Positions 26,984 through 37,267 of a stretch of DNA of 64,000 nucleotides are shown here, in pieces. Positions within the stretch are counted from its first letter, which is position 1, and the number at the start of each line of letters is the position of its first letter. A model generated the notes under the pieces. It was not told the origin of the DNA, made no database searches, and was given only the letters and a program-made list of their open reading frames with translations. Both the position numbers and the translations under genes were made by a program. The DNA is from Aeromonas sp. FDAARGOS 1405 (lineage in GTDB: Bacteria; Pseudomonadota; Gammaproteobacteria; Enterobacterales; Aeromonadaceae), in NCBI RefSeq assembly GCF_019048265.1, contig NZ_CP077311.1:2799001-2863000 (forward strand), given 5' to 3'.

Positions 26984-28189
26984 TTACTCCTTGCCGTGCA
27001 GCTCGCGCTGGGTCTTGACCGCCGCTGCCTTGACGGCGGTGCCTTGATTGCCCCAGGAAGCGCGCAGGGTGTTGACCAGCTCGGCCACCTGTTCGTCGTT
27101 GAGAGCCCAGCCATAACCCGGCATATGGTAGCCGATATGCCCCTGCGTAATGGGCGTCTCGGCACCGTGTAGCAGCACGTTGATCAGGCTCGACGGATCG
27201 CTCGCCAGCACGGTGCGGTTGTTCACCAGCGAGGGAATGACGTGGTCATTGCCCTGGCCGTTGACCCCGTGACAGGTGGAGCAGTACATGGCGTAGTCCG
27301 CCTTGCCGCTGGCACTGGCATAGGCACGGGCCCCTTTCTCCGCGACCGGCTCATCTTTCAGATCGGTGAGATAGGTGGCGATGCTGGCCAGATCGGCGTC
27401 GCTGAAATACTGGCTGCTGTGAGTGATCACTTCCCCCATGGGGCCCGCGACCGCTTCATGCTGGCTGCGGCCGGTTTTCAGCAGATCGATCAGCGCCTGC
27501 TTGCTGTAACGGCTGCCGCGAATGTCGGGGGCATACCAGCCATCCAGCGCCGCCCCGCTTAGGTAGACAGGGTCCGCCTCAGTCAGCGCTTTCTCCTGCA
27601 TGCCAAGCCCGCGCGGAGTGTGGCAACTGCCGCAGTGACCGGCACCCTGCACCAGATAGGCGCCACGGTTCCACTCTTCGCTCTTGCCTGCGACCGGGGT
27701 GAAGCGGCTGTCGTCGTGGTAGATCCAGTTCCATCCCATCAGCGGCCAGCGCATGTTGAGCGGCCAGGGGATGTCGCTCTCTTTGTTGGCGATGGCCAGC
27801 GGTTGCACCTCCTTCATCAGGTAGTGATAGAGATCTTCGAGATCCTTATCGCTCATCTTGGCGTAGGCGGTGTAGGGCATGGCCGGATAGAGGTGATGGC
27901 CGTCGCGGGCCACCCCTTCACGCATCACCTTGATGAACTCCGGCAGGCTGTAGTTGCCGATACCGTGGGTCTTGTCGGGGGTGATGTTGGTGGCAAATAC
28001 GGTGCCGATGGGGGTCGGGAATCCTTTGCCGCCTGCCAGCGGCTTGCTGGTCTCGCTGGTGTGACAGGCGGCGCAATCGCCGAGCTTGGCCACGTATTCC
28101 CCCGCCGACATGGCGGGGGCTGCGTTGGCGGCAAGGGCGGGCAGAGCCAGCAGCAGGGCGCTGGCGGTCAGTGACAGGGCGCGGCTCAT
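26984..28189 (-). CDS. triheme periplasmic cytochrome c, dehydrogenase partner
   Basis: 401 residues with signal MSRALSLTASALLLALPALA. Three CXXCH sites bind heme: CAACH (39-43), CGSCH (186-190) and CSTCH (303-307), as in the cytochrome subunits of membrane alcohol and gluconate dehydrogenases. Distal Met candidates are in YPAMPYTAYAKMSDKDL and HMPGYGWALNDEQVAEL. Its ATG overlaps the stop of the upstream flavoprotein by four bases and GGGAGGT precedes it. It should take electrons from that enzyme and pass them to the respiratory chain, perhaps the bo3 quinol pool or a terminal oxidase. Confidence 0.93.
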   Translation of the reverse strand: MSRALSLTASALLLALPALAANAAPAMSAGEYVAKLGDCAACHTSETSKPLAGGKGFPTPIGTVFATNITPDKTHGIGNYSLPEFIKVMREGVARDGHHLYPAMPYTAYAKMSDKDLEDLYHYLMKEVQPLAIANKESDIPWPLNMRWPLMGWNWIYHDDSRFTPVAGKSEEWNRGAYLVQGAGHCGSCHTPRGLGMQEKALTEADPVYLSGAALDGWYAPDIRGSRYSKQALIDLLKTGRSQHEAVAGPMGEVITHSSQYFSDADLASIATYLTDLKDEPVAEKGARAYASASGKADYAMYCSTCHGVNGQGNDHVIPSLVNNRTVLASDPSSLINVLLHGAETPITQGHIGYHMPGYGWALNDEQVAELVNTLRASWGNQGTAVKAAAVKTQRELHGKE

Positions 28190-30111
28190 TGGGCACCTCC
28201 CTTGCTCATGGCTACCAGCTCGTTGACGGCGCGCCACGCTTCGTCGATGGCGGCGTGGGCGTAGGGGCTCCAGCCTGCATCCGAGTTGGCGATGGTGATG
28301 TTGCCGATCGGCTGGCGACCCAGTTCAATCCATTTTTCGCACTGCGCTTCGTCATCAAACAGGGTGTTGGTGACATAGGAGTAACCGTGAGACCAGCGGT
28401 TGACCGTGATGGCGAGGATATCCTGCTCATGGTTGAAACCGGCGCTGCCGAGCATTCCCTGCAGTTGCTCGCGGATCATCTGCTCGTGCTGCTCGAATGG
28501 CATGCCGAGGATCATGGCGCGCCCCTTGCGGGACTGCTCGCGTGCCGAGAGGCCGCTGCCCGGCAGGGTCGGTACATAGACCATGTGCAGGCACATGGGC
28601 TGATCCGGGTTTTTGGGATGCTCATAACCACCGAGGTTGACCGGATAGTCGAGTTTGACCCGACTGTAGGGGGCTGCGGGGGAGTAGACCTCGTGCACCC
28701 CCAGCTTGACGAATGCTTGCCAGTTCTTGATCACCACCTTGGTGTAGACCAGCGGCGCCTTGACGTTCTGGCGCAGAGCCTCCTTCTGGGGCTCCGGCAT
28801 CTCGGGCACCATATAGGGGATCATCATGTTGTAGCCCGCCATGATCGACTGCTTGGCCCGTACCCGATGCAGCTTGCCCTCTTTGATGTAGGTGACATCC
28901 ACCGCCAGCTTGCCATCGGCGAGGCGCACGTTTTTAGCCTGTAGCGCCGTGCTGCCAAGACGCAACCGTACCTTGTGCTCGGGCAGGTCGAGTTTGCTGT
29001 AGTCAAACTTGGCCAGCACCACATCCTGCATGGTGTGACCCGGCGCCACCTGCGGAATGAGCTTGCGTACCATCAGGCGGGTGAGACCGGCGTTGCCATC
29101 GGGGAAGTGGAAGATGTAGGGATCGTCCAGCTCCGCCTGCTCCTCGGCATCAAGCGGCGTCAGATTGAGGCCGTCGAAACCCGGCAAGGCGCACAGACGC
29201 GCATCGGCGCAGGCGGTGGCGTCGATGCCGACCGCCTGGAAATCGTTGGTGCGCTGCTGGAAGTAAGTGATCGCCCGCTCGCTGAGACCCACTTTATCGC
29301 GCAGGAAGGTGGTGTAGCTGTTGCGAGTCACCCACTCGTCCTGCTGCTCGCGGGTCATGCCGCTCAGGTAGTCGATCTTCGATTCGTGCAGGGCCAACAG
29401 GGCGGCCTTGTCGGCATCATCGAGGGGGAAGTCACCGATAAATTCTGCCAGCGGCCGGCCGTTCAGGCGATCGCGCGGGATATCGTCCGCCACGTTGTGG
29501 CCCGGATCCCCGTTCACTATCTTGTTGACGCCAAAGTGCTTCTCGTCGAAATAGACGCCACGGCTCAGCCCCAGATCCGGATAGAAGGTCTGCTGGAAAC
29601 CGGCGGCCAGCTCGTCGATGTTGACCTCCAGCGTCTTGAGCAGACCGAGCGCCACCGGGCTGTAGACCGAACGCGGTGATTGCAGGGATTCACTGCCGCC
29701 GTAACCCAGACGCAGGCCATCGGGGGTGGTGAATTCGTTGCGCTTGGCGTGGCCACCGAAGTCATCGTGGTTGTCGAGCAGCAGGATCTTCTTATCCGCG
29801 CCGAGCAGTTGCTGATAGAAGCAGGCGGCAGCCAGGCCGCTGATCCCGGCGCCGACGATCACCAGATCGTACTCCCCCTCAAGGGGAATATTGGCAAAAT
29901 CATACTGCTTGCCGTCACGGGCGATGCTGTGGGCCGGTTCGAAAGAGCCCGGGTGGTTGCCGCGCAGGCCGGTGAGGGCGGGCGGGTAGGCCAGGGTTTT
30001 ATCCGCCAGCGTGCTGCCGCCTTCGGCAGCCTTGAGCAGATTGATGGGGGCGACGCCTGCCGCAATGGTGATGGCAACGCCGTTGAGAAAATCTCTGCGT
30101 GTAATACTCAT
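28186..30111 (-). CDS. Tat-exported FAD-dependent oxidoreductase, spermidine-dehydrogenase-like
   Basis: 641 residues. The start MSITRRDFLNGVAITIAAG is a twin-arginine signal (RR at 5-6). The FAD dinucleotide motif YDLVIVGAGISGLAAACF has GAGISG at 87-92. Later blocks (FGGHAKRNEF, GYGGSESLQSPRSVYS) match the spermidine dehydrogenase (SpdH) group of amine oxidases as I know it from Pseudomonas. It would oxidise a polyamine or related amine in the periplasm and give electrons to the coupled triheme cytochrome. The substrate is inferred by similarity only. The two genes are one operon by a four-base overlap. Confidence 0.85.
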   Translation of the reverse strand: MSITRRDFLNGVAITIAAGVAPINLLKAAEGGSTLADKTLAYPPALTGLRGNHPGSFEPAHSIARDGKQYDFANIPLEGEYDLVIVGAGISGLAAACFYQQLLGADKKILLLDNHDDFGGHAKRNEFTTPDGLRLGYGGSESLQSPRSVYSPVALGLLKTLEVNIDELAAGFQQTFYPDLGLSRGVYFDEKHFGVNKIVNGDPGHNVADDIPRDRLNGRPLAEFIGDFPLDDADKAALLALHESKIDYLSGMTREQQDEWVTRNSYTTFLRDKVGLSERAITYFQQRTNDFQAVGIDATACADARLCALPGFDGLNLTPLDAEEQAELDDPYIFHFPDGNAGLTRLMVRKLIPQVAPGHTMQDVVLAKFDYSKLDLPEHKVRLRLGSTALQAKNVRLADGKLAVDVTYIKEGKLHRVRAKQSIMAGYNMMIPYMVPEMPEPQKEALRQNVKAPLVYTKVVIKNWQAFVKLGVHEVYSPAAPYSRVKLDYPVNLGGYEHPKNPDQPMCLHMVYVPTLPGSGLSAREQSRKGRAMILGMPFEQHEQMIREQLQGMLGSAGFNHEQDILAITVNRWSHGYSYVTNTLFDDEAQCEKWIELGRQPIGNITIANSDAGWSPYAHAAIDEAWRAVNELVAMSKGGAQ

Positions 30112-30691
30112 GGCAATACCTGCTGTATGAAAAATGGAAAAGCACAGAGTGGAATGGGTAGCTGACCAGCAGCAAGAGGACGCAACCTACCGCCATATTC
30201 GCATGGCGTCTATATAGTTTGATAATAACTTATTAAACAAATTATTCAAACAAGGGGCCAAGTGACAGACTTGTTCTGGTTAGCCGATTTTAAAAATAAA
30301 TGCAGCAGAAATATAGGGCAGCTATCTGTGGGTGCATTTAACTATGTAAATGCAGATGTATTTAATTGGTCATTTATCATCGTAGCTAGCAGCTGTTTAT
30401 TATTCATGCTGGAGGGCGAAATTTTAGCCTCATATATCCATATACTATGTGGGGTTTGTTGGTAGTTTAGTGTGCAGAGTTCAACTGTAATTTGAGATGG
30501 CAGTTCTGTTGATTAATTATAGGGAAAAGCACTATTTATAGTGACTTGGATGGTTGATTAACAATTTTCACATGCGTTCGCCAAGTTTTGCACAATCTCG
30601 GGATTAATTTTTCATGTTGTTTACATGTTCTGGTTCTGATCACAATGTTGCCCGTTTTTACAACTTTAGCCTGCGACCATAAGGACACTGC
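30112..30691. other. AT-rich intergenic region between the flavoprotein gene and cyoA
   Basis: 580 bases, much lower in GC than the flanks. It holds divergent promoters. TAATAA-C-TTATTA at 30223-30235 is a perfect inverted repeat just upstream of the flavoprotein start and may be an operator. Near cyoA, a TTCTGATCACAA stretch at about 30633 resembles half of a CRP box. A 67-codon frame at 30262-30465 is composed of AT-rich random-looking sequence and I do not call it. Confidence 0.5.
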
Positions 30692-31735
30692 ATGAGACCT
30701 TTTGAATTAAAGAGGGGCTTGGGTGCTTTGCTGTTGCTCGCATCGGCCAGCTTGCTGACCGGCTGCGACATGGCCTTGATGAACCCCAAAGGGCAGATTG
30801 GTCTGGAGCAGAAATCACTGATATTAACCGCCTTGGGGCTGATGTTAATTGTGGTGATCCCTGTAATTATTATGGCTGTGGTCTTTGCCCGCAAATACAG
30901 GGCATCAAATACCAACGCTAAATATACTCCGGATTGGTCTCACTCCAATAAAATTGAAGCGGTTGTGTGGACCGTGCCAATTATTATCATCGTCATCCTG
31001 GCAACCATTACCTGGAAAACGTCCCACGAACTGGATCCTTACAAACCGTTGGATTCTACGGTGAAGCCGATCCAGATTGATGTTATTTCCCTCGACTGGA
31101 AATGGCTGTTTGTCTACCCAGAATTAGGGATTGCCTCGGTCAATGAATTAGCATTCCCGGTCAATACCCCCGTCAATTTCCGGGTGACTTCAGACACAGT
31201 CATGAACTCTTTCTTCATTCCCAAGCTGGGCGGGCAAATTTATGCCATGGCAGGTATGCAGACCAAGTTGCATCTCATTGCCAATGAAGCAGGCGCGTAT
31301 GACGGTATCTCCAGCAGTTATAGCGGAGCCGGTTTCTCGGGCATGAAGTTCAAGGCGATTGCCACGCAGGATCAGGCCGGTTTTGATGCCTGGGTTGCCA
31401 AAGTCAGGGCCTCTCCCAAGATGCTGACCACCATGGATGAGTTCAATGCGCTGGCCAAGAAGAGCGAAAACCACCCGGTGGAGTATTTCTCAAGTGCCGA
31501 TCCGGCCCTTTTCGTCAAGCTGATCAACAAGTTTATGGGTGACATGGGGCATGGCGAGCACAAGGGGATGACCCATAAAGCCCCCTCAGAGCATGGCGCC
31601 GCCATGAATCACGATGACATGGCACATATGCAGATGGACCATGCCGCTATGGCGCATGACGGGCAGAAGGAGCATGCCGGACATATGAACGCGCCGTTGG
31701 ATAACAAGGCTGTGCAAGCAGGATCCGAGGAATAA
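30692..31735 (+). CDS. cyoA: cytochrome bo3 ubiquinol oxidase subunit II
   Basis: 347-residue lipoprotein subunit. The signal ends [10 protein letters not shown]; two membrane hairpin segments follow, then the cupredoxin-like periplasmic domain ([50 protein letters not shown]), without the CuA ligands, as expected of quinol oxidases. The C-terminal 60 residues are rich in His and Met ([22 protein letters not shown]), longer than in E. coli, and may bind copper. AAGGA precedes ATG. It is the first gene of cyoABCDE. Confidence 0.97.
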   Translation: MRPFELKRGLGALLLLASASLLTGCDMALMNPKGQIGLEQKSLILTALGLMLIVVIPVIIMAVVFARKYRASNTNAKYTPDWSHSNKIEAVVWTVPIIIIVILATITWKTSHELDPYKPLDSTVKPIQIDVISLDWKWLFVYPELGIASVNELAFPVNTPVNFRVTSDTVMNSFFIPKLGGQIYAMAGMQTKLHLIANEAGAYDGISSSYSGAGFSGMKFKAIATQDQAGFDAWVAKVRASPKMLTTMDEFNALAKKSENHPVEYFSSADPALFVKLINKFMGDMGHGEHKGMTHKAPSEHGAAMNHDDMAHMQMDHAAMAHDGQKEHAGHMNAPLDNKAVQAGSEE

Positions 31736-31738
31736 CCG

Positions 31739-33715
31739 ATGTTTGGAAAATTAACACTCGATGCCATTCCGTTCCATGAACCCATCATCATGGTGACGGT
31801 AGCCGGTATCATTTTGGGGGGGCTGGCCGTTGCCGGCCTGATCACCTATTTCGGCAAGTGGCAATATCTGTGGAAAGAGTGGCTTACCTCGGTCGACCAC
31901 AAGCGTCTTGGGGTCATGTATCTGATCCTGGGTATGGTCATGATGCTGCGCGGCTTCGCCGATGCGGTGATGATGCGTACCCAGCAGGTGATGGCTTCGG
32001 CTGGTGGTGACGGCATTTTACCGCCGCATCACTACGACCAGATCTTCACCGCCCACGGGGTCATCATGATCTTCTTCGTGGCCATGCCACTGGTGATCGG
32101 TCTGATGAATATCGTCGTGCCGCTCCAGATCGGTGCCCGTGATGTGGCTTTTCCCTTCCTCAACAACATCAGCTTCTGGTTCACCGCCGCCGCCGTGGTG
32201 TTGATCAACGTCTCCCTCGGGGTCGGTGAATTCGCCCAGACCGGCTGGCTGGCCTATCCGCCCCTCTCCGGGCTGGAGTACAGCCCGGGGGTCGGGGTTG
32301 ATTACTGGATCTGGAGTCTGCAGATCTCGGGTCTGGGCACCTTGCTGACTGGCGTCAACTTCTTCGCCACCATCATCAAGATGCGCGCTCCTGGCATGAC
32401 CATGATGCGTCTGCCGGTGTTCACCTGGACGGCTTTGTGCTCCAACGTACTGATCATCGCCTCCTTCCCGATCCTGACCGTTACCATCGCCCTGCTCACC
32501 GCAGACCGCTATCTGGGTACCCATTTCTTTACCAATGACATGGGTGGCAACATGATGATGTACATCAACCTGATCTGGGCCTGGGGCCACCCCGAGGTTT
32601 ATATCCTGGTGTTGCCGGTATTCGGGATCTTCTCCGAAGTGGTGGCCACCTTCAGCAAGAAGAAGCTGTTCGGCTACACCTCGCTGGTATGGGCGACCAT
32701 TGCCATTACCGTGCTCTCCTTCATTGTCTGGTTGCACCACTTCTTCACCATGGGCTCGGGCGCAAACGTGAATGCCTTCTTCGGCATCACCACCATGATC
32801 ATCTCCATCCCGACCGGGGTGAAGATCTTCAACTGGTTGTTCACCATGTACCGTGGTCGCATCGAGTTCACCTCACCCATGTTGTGGACCGTCGGTTTCA
32901 TCATCACCTTCACCATAGGTGGCATGACAGGGGTACTGCTCTCGGTGCCGGCGGCCAACTTCGTGTTGCACAACAGCCTGTTCCTCATCGCTCACTTCCA
33001 CAACGTCATCATTGGTGCCGTGGTATTTGGCTGCTTTGCAGGAATCACCTACTGGTTCCCCAAGGCGTTCGGCTTCACCCTGAATGAAACCTGGGGCAAG
33101 CGTGCTTTCTGGTGCTGGATTATCGGCTTCTTTGTTGCCTTCATGCCGCTTTACGTACTGGGCTTCATGGGGATGACCCGCCGCATCAGTCAACAGCTGG
33201 ATCCGGCCTTCCACCCCTGGCTGGTGGTAGCCGCCTGTGGTGCCGGCCTGATTGCCCTTGGTGTCTTGTGCCAGGTGATCCAGCTGGTGGTCAGCATCCG
33301 TGACCGCGAGCAGAACCGTGATGTGAGTGGTGACCCCTGGGGTGGCCGGACGCTGGAGTGGGCGACCTCTTCACCGCCGCCCTTCTACAACTTCGCCATC
33401 GAGCCGAAGATCACCGGTCTGGATGCCTTCTGGGAGGCCAAGCAAAACGGTTCAGCCTATCAGCAGCCCAAGCAGTATGCACCGATCCACATGCCCAAGA
33501 ACACCGGGGCAGGGGTGATCATCGCGGGCTTCAGCGCCGTCTTTGGCTTTGCCATGATCTGGCATATCTGGTGGATGGCCATCCTTGCCTTTGCCGCCAT
33601 GATTGGCAGCTGGATCATCCACAGCTTCAACGATGACGTGGACTACTACGTCCAGGTTGACGAGATCACGCGCATCGAAGATCAGCATTTTGCCAACATC
33701 AACAAGGGGGCTTAG
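31739..33715 (+). CDS. cyoB: cytochrome bo3 ubiquinol oxidase subunit I
   Basis: 658-residue catalytic subunit that reduces oxygen and pumps protons. Heme b, heme o and CuB ligands are in place: [25 protein letters not shown] (His and cross-linked Tyr), WLHHFFTMG and [11 protein letters not shown]. It starts three bases after the cyoA stop. Its last 13 codons (ending [10 protein letters not shown]) are copied again downstream, before cyoC. Confidence 0.98.
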   Translation: MFGKLTLDAIPFHEPIIMVTVAGIILGGLAVAGLITYFGKWQYLWKEWLTSVDHKRLGVMYLILGMVMMLRGFADAVMMRTQQVMASAGGDGILPPHHYDQIFTAHGVIMIFFVAMPLVIGLMNIVVPLQIGARDVAFPFLNNISFWFTAAAVVLINVSLGVGEFAQTGWLAYPPLSGLEYSPGVGVDYWIWSLQISGLGTLLTGVNFFATIIKMRAPGMTMMRLPVFTWTALCSNVLIIASFPILTVTIALLTADRYLGTHFFTNDMGGNMMMYINLIWAWGHPEVYILVLPVFGIFSEVVATFSKKKLFGYTSLVWATIAITVLSFIVWLHHFFTMGSGANVNAFFGITTMIISIPTGVKIFNWLFTMYRGRIEFTSPMLWTVGFIITFTIGGMTGVLLSVPAANFVLHNSLFLIAHFHNVIIGAVVFGCFAGITYWFPKAFGFTLNETWGKRAFWCWIIGFFVAFMPLYVLGFMGMTRRISQQLDPAFHPWLVVAACGAGLIALGVLCQVIQLVVSIRDREQNRDVSGDPWGGRTLEWATSSPPPFYNFAIEPKITGLDAFWEAKQNGSAYQQPKQYAPIHMPKNTGAGVIIAGFSAVFGFAMIWHIWWMAILAFAAMIGSWIIHSFNDDVDYYVQVDEITRIEDQHFANINKGA

Positions 33716-33853
33716 TGCTATGACCACTGGCGTTTCATATCACATTCACGTCTACGGTGCCCGGAGGGCATGGGCACCCGAAGGTCAGCATTTTGCCAAC
33801 ATTAACAAGGGGGCGTGACGCTATGGCGACCGACGTTCTACATCACACTCACG
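33682..33853 (+). repeat. tandem duplication of the cyoB-tail / cyoC-head junction
   Basis: Two 69-base copies, 33682-33750 and 33785-33853, align without gaps at roughly 80% identity, 103 bases apart. Each holds the end of cyoB, a stop, and an ATG with the first codons of cyoC. The first copy's ATG (33720) opens a 32-codon frame ending at 33818 in the same [10 protein letters not shown] tail as CyoB; the second copy carries the real cyoC start. Between them, GGTGCCC and GGGCACC (33756-33762, 33772-33778) can form a hairpin. Confidence 0.9.
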
Positions 33854-34437
33854 AGAGTGCCCATGACCATGGGCACCATGATGCCGGTGCCAACAAGGTG
33901 TTTGGTTTCTGGATCTACCTGATGAGTGACTGCATTCTGTTTGCATGTCTGTTTGCAACCTATGCGGTTCTGGTCAACGGCACTGCCGGCGGTCCGAGCG
34001 GCAAGGATATCTTCGAACTGCCGTTCGTATTTGCCGAAACCATGCTGCTGCTGTTGAGCTCCATCACCTTCGGTTTTGCCATGTTGGCGATGAACAAGAA
34101 CCGGGTGTCTACCGTCAATGGCTGGTTGCTGGTGACCTTTGTGCTGGGTGCCGGTTTTATCGCGATGGAGATCTACGAGTTCCATCACCTGATCGCAGAA
34201 GGTTACGGCCCGGATCGCAGTGCCTTCCTCTCAGCCTTCTTTACCCTGGTTGGTACTCACGGTATCCACGTGACCAGTGGCCTGATCTGGATCATCGTGA
34301 TGATGGTGCAGGTGGCCAAGAAGGGGCTGACCGATCGCAACCGCTCCCGCCTGATGTGTCTGAGCCTGTTCTGGCACTTCCTCGACGTGGTGTGGATCTG
34401 CGTCTTTACCGTGGTCTATCTGATGGGAGCAATGTAA
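33823..34437 (+). CDS. cyoC: cytochrome bo3 ubiquinol oxidase subunit III
   Basis: 204 residues, the same length as E. coli CyoC, with five membrane segments. The start [22 protein letters not shown] is followed by [24 protein letters not shown], nearly identical to the family. The ATG at 33823 is used because it matches CyoC N-termini; a longer in-frame start at 33757 would read through duplicated junction sequence. It is in the cyo operon, but 107 bases after cyoB instead of the usual close packing. Confidence 0.97.
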   Translation: MATDVLHHTHESAHDHGHHDAGANKVFGFWIYLMSDCILFACLFATYAVLVNGTAGGPSGKDIFELPFVFAETMLLLLSSITFGFAMLAMNKNRVSTVNGWLLVTFVLGAGFIAMEIYEFHHLIAEGYGPDRSAFLSAFFTLVGTHGIHVTSGLIWIIVMMVQVAKKGLTDRNRSRLMCLSLFWHFLDVVWICVFTVVYLMGAM

Positions 34438-34767
34438 ATGAGTCATTCCGTTGATTCTCACGGCGCCAGCCACGGCAGCGCCAAGAGCTACCTGATCGGC
34501 TTCGTGCTGTCACTGATCCTGACTGCCGTACCGTTCTGGATGGTGATAGATGGCTCCGCCTCCCACACCACCGTGCTGGCCACCGTGGTTGGCATGGCGG
34601 TGGTGCAGATCTTCGTGCATCTGATCTACTTCCTGCATATGAATACCTCGTCTGAAGAGCGCTGGAACCTGGTGGCACTGGTCTTTACCGTGCTCATCAT
34701 TGCCATCGTGGTCGTGGGTTCCCTGTGGATCATGTACAACCTCAACATCAACATGATGGTCCACTGA
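34438..34767 (+). CDS. cyoD: cytochrome bo3 ubiquinol oxidase subunit IV
   Basis: 109-residue membrane subunit with three helices ([57 protein letters not shown]). It starts directly after the cyoC stop. CyoD is needed for assembly of CuB in subunit I. Confidence 0.97.
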   Translation: MSHSVDSHGASHGSAKSYLIGFVLSLILTAVPFWMVIDGSASHTTVLATVVGMAVVQIFVHLIYFLHMNTSSEERWNLVALVFTVLIIAIVVVGSLWIMYNLNINMMVH

Positions 34768-34778
34768 GCAGGCTGGCA

Positions 34779-35675
34779 ATGATGAAGCAATACCTGCAAG
34801 TGACCAAGCCGGGCATCATCTTCGGCAACCTCATCTCGGTGATCGGGGGATTTCTGCTGGCTTCAAAAGGAAGCCTGGACCTGCCCCTGTTCATTCTGAC
34901 CATGGTGGGTGTTTCGCTGGTGGTGGCCTCCGGTTGCGTGTTCAACAACTACATCGACCGGGACATCGACTGCATCATGGAGCGCACCAAGAACCGTGCT
35001 CTGGTGAAGGGGCTGATCGCCCCCGGCGTATCGCTCTGGTACGCCACCGCGCTTGGCATGGCGGGCATTGCACTGCTCTATTGGGCGGCCAATCCGTTGG
35101 CCGCTCTGCTGGCGGTGCTGGGCTTCATTGTCTATGTGGGGGTCTACAGCCTCTACATGAAGCGTCACTCGGTCTACGGCACCCTGGTGGGCAGCCTCTC
35201 CGGCGCCGCGCCGCCGGTCATCGGCTACTGTGCGGTGAGCGGTCAGTTCGACTCGGGGGCCTTGATCCTGCTGGCGATCTTCAGCCTGTGGCAGATGCCG
35301 CACTCCTATGCGATCGCCATTTTCCGCTTCAAGGATTATCAGGCGGCCAACATTCCGGTGTTGCCGGTGGTGAAGGGAATTTCGGTGGCCAAGCACCACA
35401 TTACCCTCTACATCCTGGCCTTTATGGTGCCGACCCTGATGCTGTTCCTCGGCGGTTACGCCGGCTACAAGTATCTGGTGGTGGCCACTGCGGTGAGTGT
35501 CTGGTGGCTGGGGATGGCGCTGTCGGGTTACAAACAGCTGGTTGATGATGCTCTCTGGGCGCGCAAGCTGTTTATGTTTTCCATCGTCACCATTACCTGT
35601 CTGAGTGTCATGATGTCGGTAGACTTCCAGCCAGAGGCCGAGCCTGTGGCGCTGGTGAGCATGTTGCTCCGATAG
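34779..35675 (+). CDS. cyoE: protoheme IX farnesyltransferase (heme O synthase)
   Basis: 298-residue membrane prenyltransferase that makes heme O for the bo3 oxidase. The Asp-rich motif [18 protein letters not shown] and the second [19 protein letters not shown] motif are present. The start is one of two ATGs at 34779 and 34782, with only a weak ribosome site, about 11 bases after cyoD. It is the last gene of the operon and is followed by a terminator. Confidence 0.97.
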   Translation: MMKQYLQVTKPGIIFGNLISVIGGFLLASKGSLDLPLFILTMVGVSLVVASGCVFNNYIDRDIDCIMERTKNRALVKGLIAPGVSLWYATALGMAGIALLYWAANPLAALLAVLGFIVYVGVYSLYMKRHSVYGTLVGSLSGAAPPVIGYCAVSGQFDSGALILLAIFSLWQMPHSYAIAIFRFKDYQAANIPVLPVVKGISVAKHHITLYILAFMVPTLMLFLGGYAGYKYLVVATAVSVWWLGMALSGYKQLVDDALWARKLFMFSIVTITCLSVMMSVDFQPEAEPVALVSMLLR

Positions 35676-35703
35676 TGTGCGTTGCTTCCGATTGCACGAG
35701 ATC

Positions 35704-35733
35704 CAGAGCCGGGAACCTTCCCGGCTCTGTTAT
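35704..35733 (+). terminator. intrinsic terminator after cyoE
   Basis: CAGAGCCGGGA and TCCCGGCTCTG around ACCT, followed by TTATT. Confidence 0.75.
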
Positions 35734-35836
35734 TATGGGGCCGCCCATCGGGTACTTTTCCCCTGTGTAGGGTGTGGCATGGTGCGTGTCGGCCACCCCT
35801 TGACTCTTCCTTGTTCCCTGAACTATCGAGGCCATC

Positions 35837-37207
35837 ATGAATGATTTCACCATGACGAGGGGCGAGCGCCGTGCCACCTGGGCGCTCGGCTCCGTCTTCT
35901 CTCTGCGCATGCTTGGCATGTTTATGGTTCTGCCGGTGTTGACTACCTATGGCATGTCGCTGGCCGGTGCCTCCGAGGCCCTTATTGGTCTGGCCATCGG
36001 CATCTACGGCATGACCCAGGCGCTGTTCCAGATCCCGTTTGGCCTGCTCTCCGACAAGGTGGGCCGCAAGCCACTCATCATCGGCGGTCTGCTGGTGTTT
36101 GCTCTTGGCAGTGTGATCGCTGCGCTGACTCACTCTATCTGGGGCGTGATCCTCGGCCGCGCCCTGCAGGGGAGCGGCGCTATCTCGGCCGCCGTGATGG
36201 CGCTCTTGTCGGATCTCACCCGCGAACAGAACCGCACCAAGGCGATGGCTTTTATCGGGGTGAGCTTTGGTATCACCTTCGCCATTGCCATGGTGACTGG
36301 CCCCCTGATTACTCATGCGCTGGGACTCTCCGGCCTGTTCTGGCTCATCGCCCTGCTGGCGCTGGGGGGCATCGCCGTCACCCTCTGGCTGGTGCCGACA
36401 CCGACAACTCATCTGCTCAATCGAGAGTCCGGCATGGTCAGGGGCGGGATGCGCACTGTGCTGACCAATCCGCGCCTGCTCAAACTCAATCTCGGCATTT
36501 TGTGCGTGCATACCCTGTTGATGTCGAGCTTCGTGGCGTTGCCGCCGCTGCTGGAGCAAGCGGGTCTGCCTCGGGACAGCCAGTGGCAGGCTTATCTGGT
36601 CACCATGCTGATCGCCTTCGTCAGCGTTGTGCCCTTCATCATCTATGCCGAGACGCGCAGAAAGATGAAGTTGGTGTTCCAGATCTGCGTGCTGGTGATG
36701 CTCAGCGCCGAAGTGGTGCTGTGGCAGGCTGGCCTGCAGTTGTGGGGCCTGCTCGCCGGCCTGCAGCTCTTCTTCATCGGTTTCAACGTGATGGAAGCGC
36801 TGTTGCCATCCCTGATCAGCAAGGAGTCGCCACCGGGTTACAAGGGGACGGCCATGGGGATCTACTCCACCAGCCAGTTTATCGGAGTGGCTATCGGTGG
36901 CAGCCTGGGGGGCCTGCTCTACAGTCTGGGTGGTGGCGCCCTGGTGTTTGGCGGCTGCTCTGCGCTGGCCCTTGTCTGGCTCGGGGTCAGCCTCACCATG
37001 CAGGAGCCCCCCTATGTGAGCAGTCTGCGCATCCTGTTACCGGAAGGGGTGGAGGCGAGCCCTGCACTGGAGCAGAAACTCCGTGCCTGCGATGGGGTGA
37101 ACGATGTACTGCTGGCACGGAAGGAACGTTCGCTCTATGTGAAGGTGGACAGCAAACGGGTCAGTCGCCAGGATCTGGAGCAGCTGGTGATCGACGCCGG
37201 ACACTGA
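35837..37207 (+). CDS. yajR: MFS transporter YajR
   Basis: 456 residues, twelve membrane segments plus a soluble C-terminal YAM domain (about 390-456, LRILLPEGVEASPALEQKL; RKERSLYVKVDSKRVS). MFS signature motifs are visible: GLLSDKVGRKPLIIGG after TM2 and the GRALQGSGAISAAVMAL block. E. coli YajR has the same length and also lies next to cyoE. The substrate is not known. It has its own promoter space after the cyo terminator. Confidence 0.95.
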   Translation: MNDFTMTRGERRATWALGSVFSLRMLGMFMVLPVLTTYGMSLAGASEALIGLAIGIYGMTQALFQIPFGLLSDKVGRKPLIIGGLLVFALGSVIAALTHSIWGVILGRALQGSGAISAAVMALLSDLTREQNRTKAMAFIGVSFGITFAIAMVTGPLITHALGLSGLFWLIALLALGGIAVTLWLVPTPTTHLLNRESGMVRGGMRTVLTNPRLLKLNLGILCVHTLLMSSFVALPPLLEQAGLPRDSQWQAYLVTMLIAFVSVVPFIIYAETRRKMKLVFQICVLVMLSAEVVLWQAGLQLWGLLAGLQLFFIGFNVMEALLPSLISKESPPGYKGTAMGIYSTSQFIGVAIGGSLGGLLYSLGGGALVFGGCSALALVWLGVSLTMQEPPYVSSLRILLPEGVEASPALEQKLRACDGVNDVLLARKERSLYVKVDSKRVSRQDLEQLVIDAGH

Positions 37208-37267
37208 TCGCGCTAAGCTCGGTTCGGATCTGCAACTACTTGTTTTTGAAAACAGTCTGGAGGCGCA

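Noticed and set aside
30262..30465. Possible 67-residue protein in the AT-rich gap
   Set aside because: Non-ATG or weak start, no ribosome site, and no recognisable domain; composition follows the AT-rich spacer.
35528..36559. Minus-strand frame of 343 codons across the cyoE end and yajR
   Set aside because: Overlaps two certain genes and reads as low-complexity; a shadow frame.
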